Assembly (NCBI GenBank): GCA_024235675.1
Contig: JACKLZ010000002.1
Span: forward strand, 301,001 to 365,000
Length of the DNA stretch: 64,000 nucleotides
Origin: Zoogloeaceae bacterium
Lineage (GTDB): Bacteria > Pseudomonadota > Gammaproteobacteria > Burkholderiales > Rhodocyclaceae
Direction of reading: 5' to 3'
Shown here: piece by piece, positions 55,196 through 64,000 of the stretch
Layout: the number at the start of each line of letters is the position of its first letter
Numbering within the stretch: the stretch's first letter is position 1
Position numbers and translations under genes: made by a program
The notes under the pieces: model-generated
The model's input: only the letters and a program-made list of their open reading frames with translations
What the model was told of the DNA's origin: nothing
Databases searched by the model: none

Positions 55196-56212
55196 ATGAC
55201 GATCAAAGTTGCCATCAACGGTTTCGGCCGCATCGGTCGCTGCACCCTGCGCGCCATCTTCGAGCAAGGCCTGCAAAACGAGCTCGAGCTTGTCGCCATC
55301 AACGCCTCGGGCGACCTGGCCACCAACGCGCACCTGCTCAAGTACGACACCACGCATGGCCGCTTCGCTACCTCGGTTGAAACCGAAGGTGAAGACACGA
55401 TCATCATCGATGGCAAGAAGATCCCCTTCTACTCCACCAAAGACCCGAAAGGCGTCAACTGGGGCAGCCACGGCGTCGACGTGCTGCTCGAGTGCACCGG
55501 CGCCTACACCAGCAAGGCCAAGGCGCAGCAGCTGCTCGACATGGGTGCCAAGCGCGTGCTGATCTCCGCCCCGGGCGGCGATGACGTCGATGCCACCATC
55601 GTCATGGGCGTGAACGAAAATGTCCTGGGCGAAGGCATGACCGTCGTCTCCAACGCCTCGTGCACCACCAACTGCCTGGCACCCGTTGCCAAGGTGCTGT
55701 CCGACAGCATCGGCATCAAGCAAGGCCTGATGACCACCATCCACGCCTACACCAATGACCAGGTGACCGTGGACGTGCGTCACAAGGACTTGCGCCGTGC
55801 GCGCGCCGCAGCCGCCAACATCATCCCGACCAAGACCGGCGCCGCCAAGGCCGTCGGCCTGGTGCTGCCGCAACTCAAGGGCAAGGTCGACGGTTTCGCC
55901 CTGCGTGTGCCGACCATCAACGTGTCGCTGGTCGACCTGACCTTCACGGCCGAGCGCCCGACCACCAAGGAAGAGATCAACGAGCTCATGACAGCCGCCG
56001 CCAACGGCCCGCTCAAAGGCATCCTCGCGGTCAACAACGAGCCGCTGGTCTCCAGCGACTTCAACCACACCACCGTGTCGTCCACCTTCGACGCCACCCA
56101 GACACGCGTCATCGACGGCACGCTGGTCAAGGTGCTGGCCTGGTACGACAACGAGTGGGGCTACTCCTGCCGCATGCTCGACGCCGCGCGCGTCTTCGCG
56201 CAGACCAAGTAA
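55196..56212 (+). CDS. gap: Glyceraldehyde-3-phosphate dehydrogenase, type I
   Basis: A 338-residue enzyme. NAD-binding NGFGRIGRCTLRA near residues 8-20, active-site SNASCTTNCLAP with nucleophilic cysteine near 156, and NEWGYSCRML near 319. It interconverts glyceraldehyde-3-phosphate and 1,3-bisphosphoglycerate. It lies 50 bp after tkt and 64 bp before the epd-like paralog. Confidence 0.96.
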   Translation: MTIKVAINGFGRIGRCTLRAIFEQGLQNELELVAINASGDLATNAHLLKYDTTHGRFATSVETEGEDTIIIDGKKIPFYSTKDPKGVNWGSHGVDVLLECTGAYTSKAKAQQLLDMGAKRVLISAPGGDDVDATIVMGVNENVLGEGMTVVSNASCTTNCLAPVAKVLSDSIGIKQGLMTTIHAYTNDQVTVDVRHKDLRRARAAAANIIPTKTGAAKAVGLVLPQLKGKVDGFALRVPTINVSLVDLTFTAERPTTKEEINELMTAAANGPLKGILAVNNEPLVSSDFNHTTVSSTFDATQTRVIDGTLVKVLAWYDNEWGYSCRMLDAARVFAQTK

Positions 56213-56276
56213 CCCGACCCGACCACGGGGGCGCCCACAGCGTCCCCGTTTTCGTTCACGCCTGCCGGACCCGCAC

Positions 56277-57344
56277 ATGACACTTCGCCTGGCCATCAAC
56301 GGATACGGTCGCATCGGCCGCTGCTTGCTGCGCGCGCTGCACGAATCAATCTACCGCGACAGCTATCAGGTTGTGGCGATCAACGAACCCGCCGATCTGG
56401 CCAGCATCGAATACCTCACCCGCTTTGATTCGACCCATGGCCGCTTCCCCGGCCTTGTGGAAACCGGGCCAAACACACTCGTGATCGACGGCCATTCAAT
56501 TGCCGTTACGCATGAAACAACGCCCGAAGCGGTGGACTGGGCCGGCATGAACATCGATCTCATGATCGAGTGCTCGGGTCACTACGGTACGCGAGCGGAG
56601 CTACAGCGCTTCATCGACGCCGGTTGCCCGCGCATCCTCCTGTCACACCCAGGCAATAGCGCCGAGGATGTCGACGCCACCATCGTCTTCGGCATCAACC
56701 ACGACACCCTTAGCGGTCGAGAGCGTATTGTCTCCAACGCCTCCTGCACCACCAACGCCGTCGTCCCGGTGCTAGACCTTATCGATCAAGCCTACGGCGT
56801 CGACCAAGCCATCCTCACCACCATCCATTCGGTCATGAACGACCAGCCCCTGATCGATGCCTATCACCACACCGATCTGCGCCGCACCCGCTCCGCCATG
56901 CAATCCATCATTCCGGTCGCCACCGGGCTGGCCCGCGGCGTCGAGCGCCTGCTGCCACGGCTCGCCGGCCGGGTTCAGGCAAAAGCGATCCGCGTGCCGA
57001 CACTCAACGTCTCGGCAATCGAACTGGCTCTGACCGTGCAGCAACCGGTCGACAGCGCCGAAGCAATCAATCAGCTGCTCGCTCATGCCGCGCATACGCG
57101 GCACCACGCGCGACTCGCCTACACCGAACAGGCTCACGCCTCGATCGATTTCAACCACGATCCCCACTCCGCCGTCATCGACGGCGGCCAGACACGCATC
57201 GGCGGCGAGCACCTGCTCAGCCTGCTGATCTGGTTCGACAACGAATGGGGCTTCGCCAGCCGCATGGTCGACGTGCTGCATCACTGGCACCCGAGCTGGC
57301 CAAGCACGGATTCTTTGGATTCACTTCTGGAAAACCCGCAATGA
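56277..57344 (+). CDS. epd: Erythrose-4-phosphate dehydrogenase-like (GapB/Epd) enzyme
   Basis: A 355-residue paralog of the preceding gap. The region VMNDQPLIDAYHHTDLRRTR near residues 184-203 is closer to E. coli Epd, which oxidises erythrose-4-phosphate for pyridoxal phosphate synthesis, than to glycolytic GAPDH. The active cysteine is in SNASCTTNAVVP near 160; the second cysteine of the usual CTTNC is alanine here. Its stop overlaps pgk by ATGA, as epd-pgk linkage in E. coli suggests. Substrate should be tested, since the E. coli name is by similarity. Confidence 0.85.
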   Translation: MTLRLAINGYGRIGRCLLRALHESIYRDSYQVVAINEPADLASIEYLTRFDSTHGRFPGLVETGPNTLVIDGHSIAVTHETTPEAVDWAGMNIDLMIECSGHYGTRAELQRFIDAGCPRILLSHPGNSAEDVDATIVFGINHDTLSGRERIVSNASCTTNAVVPVLDLIDQAYGVDQAILTTIHSVMNDQPLIDAYHHTDLRRTRSAMQSIIPVATGLARGVERLLPRLAGRVQAKAIRVPTLNVSAIELALTVQQPVDSAEAINQLLAHAAHTRHHARLAYTEQAHASIDFNHDPHSAVIDGGQTRIGGEHLLSLLIWFDNEWGFASRMVDVLHHWHPSWPSTDSLDSLLENPQ

Positions 57345-58525
57345 AAGTCAAAAAACTCAACGAGCTCGATGTCTCCGGCAAACGCGTCTTCATTCGCGCC
57401 GACCTCAACGTCCCGCAGGACGACGCCGGCAACATCACCGAAGACACGCGCATCCGGGCGTCCATCCCGTCCATCCAGTACTGCCTGGATCAGGGTGCAG
57501 CCGTCATGATCACCTCGCATCTGGGCCGCCCCACGGAAGGCCAGCTTGGCGCCGACGACTCGCTTACGCCCGTCGCCGTACGCCTCGGGCAACTCATCAA
57601 CCGCCCGGTGCGCCTCATTAACGACTGGGTCGACGGCGGATTCGAAGTCAAAACGGGTGAAGTCGTACTACTCGAAAACTGCCGGGGCAATGTCGGCGAA
57701 AAGAAAAACAACGAAGAACTTGCCCGCAAGATGGCCGCACTATGCGACATCTACGTCAACGACGCCTTCGGCACCGCACACCGGGCTGAGGCCACCACGG
57801 AAGGCATCGCCCGCTTCGCGCCGATCGCCTGTGCCGGCATGCTTATGGGCGCCGAAATTGACGCGCTGTCCAAAGCGACCGAAAACCCCGCCCGTCCGCT
57901 GGTTGCCATCGTCGGCGGCGCAAAAGTGTCGAGCAAACTCACGATTTTGCGCACGCTAGCCGACAAGGTCGACCAACTCATCGTCGGCGGCGGCATCGCC
58001 AACACCTTCCTGCTCGCCTCCGGCAAGCGTATCGGCGAATCGCTCGCTGAACCCGAACTCGTCAAAGAGGCGCAGGCCATCATGGACATGATGAAGGCCC
58101 GCGGCGCTGAAGTCCCCCTCCCGGTTGACGTGGTCGTCGCCGACGAAGTCTCTGCCCTCGCCAGGGCCAACCGGATTCCCGCCGACGAAGTCGGCGCACA
58201 CGACCGCATCCTCGACGTCGGCCCCAAAACCGCCGCTAAACTCGCAGACATCATCGCCCACGCCGGCACCATCGTCTGGAACGGCCCTGTAGGCGTGTTC
58301 GAACACGCTCAGTTCGCCGGCGGCACAAAAATGATGGCCTCCGCCATCGCCCACTCCGAAGCCTTCTCTATCGCAGGCGGCGGCGACACCCTCGCTGCCA
58401 TCGCGAAATTCCATATCGCTGACGATATTGGCTACATCTCAACCGGCGGAGGCGCCTTCCTGGAATTCCTCGAAGGAAAAACACTTCCCGCTATAGCCGC
58501 ACTCGAGGCACGATTCGACAATTAG
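57341..58525 (+). CDS. pgk: Phosphoglycerate kinase
   Basis: A 394-residue glycolytic/Calvin enzyme of normal length. Motifs: RVFIRADLNVPQDD near residues 16-29, TSHLGRPTEG near 60, and GGGDTLAAI near 347 in the nucleotide-binding domain. It is translationally coupled to the epd-like gene (ATGA). A terminator follows 20 bp after its stop. Confidence 0.96.
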   Translation: MKVKKLNELDVSGKRVFIRADLNVPQDDAGNITEDTRIRASIPSIQYCLDQGAAVMITSHLGRPTEGQLGADDSLTPVAVRLGQLINRPVRLINDWVDGGFEVKTGEVVLLENCRGNVGEKKNNEELARKMAALCDIYVNDAFGTAHRAEATTEGIARFAPIACAGMLMGAEIDALSKATENPARPLVAIVGGAKVSSKLTILRTLADKVDQLIVGGGIANTFLLASGKRIGESLAEPELVKEAQAIMDMMKARGAEVPLPVDVVVADEVSALARANRIPADEVGAHDRILDVGPKTAAKLADIIAHAGTIVWNGPVGVFEHAQFAGGTKMMASAIAHSEAFSIAGGGDTLAAIAKFHIADDIGYISTGGGAFLEFLEGKTLPAIAALEARFDN

Positions 58526-58544
58526 ATCGTGCGAACGCAACATC

Positions 58545-58573
58545 AAAGGCAACCTAGGAGGTTGCCTTTTTTT
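58545..58573 (+). terminator. Terminator of the tkt-gap-epd-pgk cluster
   Basis: AAAGGCAACCT pairs with AGGTTGCCTTT around AGG, followed by TTTT and an AT-rich stretch. An IS-like region begins soon after. Confidence 0.93.
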
Positions 58574-58671
58574 ATTTTGATTATTAAAACGTTTATGGAG
58601 AATGCGACGTCCCCCCGGTTTGAGTAGCACTTGAGATTAGAGTCCAATCCGAAGCATGAAGGAGATTGGAC

Positions 58672-58814
58672 ATGAAGAAGCGGTTCAGCGAAGAGCAGAT
58701 CATCGGCTTCCTGCGGGAGGCAGAGGCGGGACTTCCGATCAAGGAGTTGTGCCGTCGGCACGGTTTCTCCGAGGCCAGCTACTACCTCTGGCGCAGCAAG
58801 TTCGGCGGGATGAA
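58672..58814 (+). pseudogene. Truncated IS3-family orfA (5' fragment)
   Basis: The first 47 codons of an orfA from ATG 58672 (AAGGAG upstream): MKKRFSEEQIIGFLREAEAG, then the helix-turn-helix LCRRHGFSEASYYLWRSKFGGM. After that point the frame runs into the inserted element and stops at 58848. No orfB of this element remains. Confidence 0.8.
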
Positions 58815-58899
58815 AGAGGTGGCCGGGGAAATCAGGACTGGTTGTTAAGTGAAGACTCTGCTCTGATGGGCGATGGACTCGCCCGATGGAGGAGCAGCA

Positions 58900-59205
58900 A
58901 TGAGAAGGCCCAGAAGGAACCACACGGCAGCGTTCAAGGCGAAGGTAGCGCTGGCGGCGTTGAAAGGCGACAAGACGCTGGCAGAGTTGGCGGAGAAATT
59001 TGATCTGCATGCCAACCAGATCACTCAGTGGAAGACGCAATTGCTGCAGGGGGCGACGGGGGTATTCCTGACGCCCGCCGAGAAGCGAGAGGTAGTCGGT
59101 CCGAGCGTCAAGGACATGCAGGCAAAGATCGGCCAGTTGGCGCTGGAGAACGATTTTTTGTCCGGCGCGCTCGATCGCATGGGCGATGCGAGCGCAAAAA
59201 GATGA
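58900..59205 (+). CDS. IS3-family transposase OrfA
   Basis: A 101-residue DNA-binding protein: helix-turn-helix TLAELAEKFDLHANQITQWK (about residues 28-47) and a leucine-rich C-terminal helix. ATG 58900 follows GGAGGAG. It overlaps orfB by ATGA at 59202-59205; the preceding run AAAAAG at 59196-59201 is a typical -1 frameshift site giving the OrfAB fusion. Confidence 0.87.
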   Translation: MRRPRRNHTAAFKAKVALAALKGDKTLAELAEKFDLHANQITQWKTQLLQGATGVFLTPAEKREVVGPSVKDMQAKIGQLALENDFLSGALDRMGDASAKR

Positions 59206-60017
59206 TTGATCCGCGCCATGGGCTGCCGATTTGTCGGCAAGCGAAGCTGGTGAGCATCTCGCGCTCGAATGTCTATTACTTGCCCCGGCCCGTGGCCGAT
59301 GCCGACCTGGCGGTGATGCGCCGTATGGACGAGCTGCATCTGAACTATCCGTTCGCGGGCGCCCGGATGCTGCGCGACATGCTCGGGCGCGAAGGCATCC
59401 AGATCGGGCGCAGGCATGTGGGCACCTTGATGCGCAAGATGGGCATCGAGGCGATCTACCGCAAGCGCAACACCAGCGCCCCACACCCCGAGCATCGCAT
59501 CTACCCGTACTTGCTTAAGCATCTAGCGATCGAGCGGCCCAACCATGTCTGGGCGACCGACTTGACCTACATCCCGATGAAGCGAGGTTTCGTCTATCTG
59601 GTAGCCATTGTCGACTGGGCTACGCGCAAGGTGCTGGCGCATCGGCTCTCTATCACCATGACCCCAGATTTCTGCGTTGAAGCGCTCGAAGAGGCCATTG
59701 CCCGGTATGGCGTGCCGGAGATCTTCAACACCGATCAGGGCAGCCAGTTCACCAGCGTCGATTTTACCCAGGTGCTCAAAGACCACGACATCAAGATCAG
59801 CATGGACGGCAAGGGCCGCTGGGTCGATAACGTCTTCGTCGAGCGGCTGTGGCGCAGCGTCAAGTACGAACACGTCTATCTGCATGCCTACGAGAGTGTT
59901 ACCGACGCGCGTGCGAAGTTGGCCGGCTACTTTCGGTTCTACAACACCGAGCGGCCGCATTCCTCGCTAGGGAAGCGGACCCCCGATGAGGCATACTCGG
60001 AGTCCTTGGCTGCATGA
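59202..60017 (+). CDS. IS3-family transposase OrfB (integrase core)
   Basis: A 271-residue DDE transposase. N-terminal HTH_21-like part (YPFAGARMLRDMLGREG), then the rve core: first Asp in VWATDLTYIPM, second in NTDQGSQFTS, and Glu in VDNVFVERLWRSVKYE, all present. It ends in the family block YNTERPHSSLGKRTPDEAY. It is intact and may be active. It may be made as an OrfAB fusion by frameshifting. Confidence 0.9.
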   Translation: MIDPRHGLPICRQAKLVSISRSNVYYLPRPVADADLAVMRRMDELHLNYPFAGARMLRDMLGREGIQIGRRHVGTLMRKMGIEAIYRKRNTSAPHPEHRIYPYLLKHLAIERPNHVWATDLTYIPMKRGFVYLVAIVDWATRKVLAHRLSITMTPDFCVEALEEAIARYGVPEIFNTDQGSQFTSVDFTQVLKDHDIKISMDGKGRWVDNVFVERLWRSVKYEHVYLHAYESVTDARAKLAGYFRFYNTERPHSSLGKRTPDEAYSESLAA

Positions 60018-60027
60018 CAAATATGCC

Positions 60028-60067
60028 GATCTGCGCACCGGGGGTACGTACCCCCGGTGCGCAGATC
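60028..60067. repeat. 40-bp perfect palindrome inside the IS right end
   Basis: Two 20-base arms, GATCTGCGCACCGGGGGTAC and its exact reverse complement, meet with no spacer 10 bases after the orfB stop. It could block transcription or form a cruciform; no T-run follows. Confidence 0.9.
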
Positions 60068-60134
60068 AGAACCGCAGAGCGTTCACTTAGAAAACGGACA
60101 ACGCTGTCCTAACTGACGGGGCCACCTCTGCGCT

Positions 60135-60392
60135 TTACCCCGAAAGCGACCTTGAGCCCTCAATATCCAGATGCGCCTCAGCCAGCAGTTTCTTGAGCTT
60201 GGCGTTCTCGCTCTCCAGATCCTTGAGTCGACGCGCCTCCTCGGCATCCATGCCGCCGTACTTCGCGCGCCATTTGTAAAACGTCGCGTCGCTGAAGCCT
60301 CCTTGGCGACATAGCTCCGCGACCGGCATGCCAGCCTCGGCTTGCTTCAGGAATCCGATGATCTGCTGTTCGGTAAATCGACTCTTTCTCAT
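60135..60392 (-). pseudogene. Truncated and frameshifted IS3-family orfA
   Basis: From ATG 60392 the frame encodes an orfA (MRKSRFTEQQIIGFLKQAEA, then LCRQGGFSDATFYKWRAKYGGM and a leucine-rich helix) ending LAEAHLDIE and then out of frame. Adding one base after codon LDIE would restore ALKVAFGVKR, the usual orfA ending, so a single-base deletion is likely. Its orfB is absent; the IS lies where it would follow. This orfA differs from the fragment at 58672. Confidence 0.78.
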
Positions 60393-60562
60393 GTCCGTCA
60401 TTCTCCATCGTGACGGACCTCACTTTCAATCAGCTGGTACGGCTGTGGGGGTGCAGGTCAAAAGGGCTGGACGCCTTCACTCGAGCAGGCATTGACGTGG
60501 GAAGGTGAATCGGACTAGATCCGGACTGTGTATTTATTATTTTCTGTATTTTGTTGTTGCAA

Positions 60563-60598
60563 TAAAAAACCCCGCAATCGAGCGATTGCGGGGTTTTT
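60563..60598 (-). terminator. rRNA operon terminator
   Basis: CCCCGCAATCG pairs with CGATTGCGGGG around AG; on the minus strand a TTTTTT run follows. It lies just beyond the 5S gene. Confidence 0.93.
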
Positions 60599-60607
60599 CT
60601 TTGGTTA

Positions 60608-60721
60608 GTCTGACGATGACCTACTTTCACACCCGTATGGGCACTATCATCGGCGCTGTTCCGTTTCACGGTCCTGTTCGGGATGGGAAGGGGTGGTTCC
60701 AGAACGCTATGGTCGTCAGAC
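60608..60721 (-). rRNA. rrf: 5S ribosomal RNA
   Basis: About 114 bases. On the minus strand it begins GTCTGACGACC and ends GGTCATCGTCAGAC, the paired ends of helix I; the internal CCATCCCGAACAGG is the conserved loop B/C region. Ends are approximate by one or two bases. Confidence 0.93.
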
Positions 60722-60819
60722 TTGACGGTTGGCGTCGCAGGGCTTTGGGTGTCTGCGTCGCCGCAACAGGAAGAAGTCGAAGTAAGTAGTGTTGTGCGAT
60801 TGCTTAGCACATGTTCTCA

Positions 60820-63723
<2,904 letters not shown>

Positions 63724-64000
63724 TTGAGCTCTGCCCTTTCGAGCAAAGACACATGTCAAGACGAACTTCATGCTGTTGTGCGCTTCTCTTCGTCGCTGGT
63801 TCGCAAACAAAGATAGGCGCGATGCAATCACACATTTACTACTTTACTGTGTGTGCAGCCAATCATCTCTGACTGACTGCGTCGACTTCTTCCAAATTGT
63901 TAAAGAGCGCTCTGACGCTTTCGCGTCAGTAAAACGTCAGCACTATCGAGCACTCGCTCAACACTGCTGACGCTTCACTTGCGTGAGCCTGACACGGGCC
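63724..64000 (-). other. rRNA internal spacer upstream of 23S, with boxA
   Basis: The 23S-proximal 277 bases of the 16S-23S spacer. On the minus strand GCTCTTTAACAAT (63896-63908) is a boxA-type antitermination site, with a strong hairpin CTGACGC/GCGTCAG just upstream (about 63911-63928). I see no tRNA; tRNA-Ile/Ala, if present, would lie beyond the window. Confidence 0.8.

Larger units (their letters stand above)
58815..60129 (+). mobile_element. IS3-family insertion sequence, apparently complete
   Basis: About 1.3 kb with two overlapping transposase genes. Imperfect inverted repeats: AGAGGTGGCC at 58815-58824 with GGCCACCTCT at 60120-60129; further in, AGGAC (left) matches GTCCT (right), and TAAGTGAA at 58846-58853 matches TTCACTTA at 60082-60089. 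Exact ends are uncertain: the inner TAAGTGAA blocks could be the true termini, and I see no target-site duplication. It separates two orfA fragments of other IS3-type elements, so the site is a mosaic. Confidence 0.75.

Noticed and set aside
63724..64000. tRNA gene in the 16S-23S spacer
   Set aside because: I looked for the tRNA-Ala and tRNA-Ile 3' ends and T-arm motif on the minus strand and did not find them in this part of the spacer.

Overview
The window is 64 kb of a GC-rich bacterial chromosome. Gene content points to a betaproteobacterium, most likely Rhodocyclales (the Azoarcus/Thauera/Denitromonas relatives). This is inferred from the mix of a fused indolepyruvate ferredoxin oxidoreductase, an Rrf2-led suf operon with sufU and sufT, a VC_2705-type symporter with DUF4212 subunits, a tandem-domain polyphosphate:AMP phosphotransferase, and the 23S/5S rRNA sequences. 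No database search was possible.

Layout. 1-9 kb: the end of a YghU-like glutathione transferase, a VF530-family protein and a carboxylesterase, then a minus-strand amino-acid catabolism group (fused indolepyruvate ferredoxin oxidoreductase, Leu/Phe-type dehydrogenase, NSS-family transporter) with a divergent LysR regulator. 9-14 kb: a minus-strand redox operon (DUF1924 cytochrome, diheme cytochrome c, ferric-reductase-like membrane flavoprotein) facing a plus-strand PepSY / response regulator / histidine kinase operon. The shared promoter region holds a symmetric set of 11-bp-spaced half-sites. 14-22 kb: the suf Fe-S assembly operon (Rrf2 regulator, sufB, C, D, S, U, T) behind a promoter overlapped by a palindrome, then serA. 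22-25 kb: a low-density accessory island with small unknown genes, a RAYT transposase remnant, REP-like hairpins and the first copy of a 253-bp repeat. 25-29 kb: a YcaQ-like protein and a chromate-resistance operon (chrB, chrA, rhodanese). 29-34 kb: two lipoproteins, the second copy of the 253-bp repeat, an ArsP-like permease with a small thioredoxin-like protein, and a TauE/SafE exporter.

34-45 kb: a c-di-GMP response regulator, a nucleoside-gate protein, a CidA/LrgA-LrgB pair, a sodium:solute symporter with two DUF4212 small subunits, UspA, MscS, a YidB-family protein, rpiA and phoU. 45-51 kb (minus strand): YggX, a PAS-GGDEF protein, argA, polyphosphate:AMP phosphotransferase and rsmE. 51-58.5 kb: a central-carbon cluster with an inositol-monophosphatase-like enzyme, phosphoribulokinase, transketolase, gap, an epd-like second dehydrogenase and pgk. 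58.6-60.4 kb: an IS3-family insertion sequence between two truncated orfA genes of other IS3-type elements. 60.5-64 kb: the distal half of an rRNA operon on the minus strand (spacer, 23S, 5S, terminator).

The strongest leads beyond routine annotation are the 253-bp near-identical repeat at two sites 6.9 kb apart, one of them the immediate leader of the ArsP-like permease; the half-site array between the cytochrome and two-component operons; the palindromic operators before suf and chrB; a 40-bp perfect palindrome inside the IS; and phosphoribulokinase with Calvin-type partners but no RuBisCO in view. I did not find a CRISPR array, a tRNA gene or a clearly new defence system.
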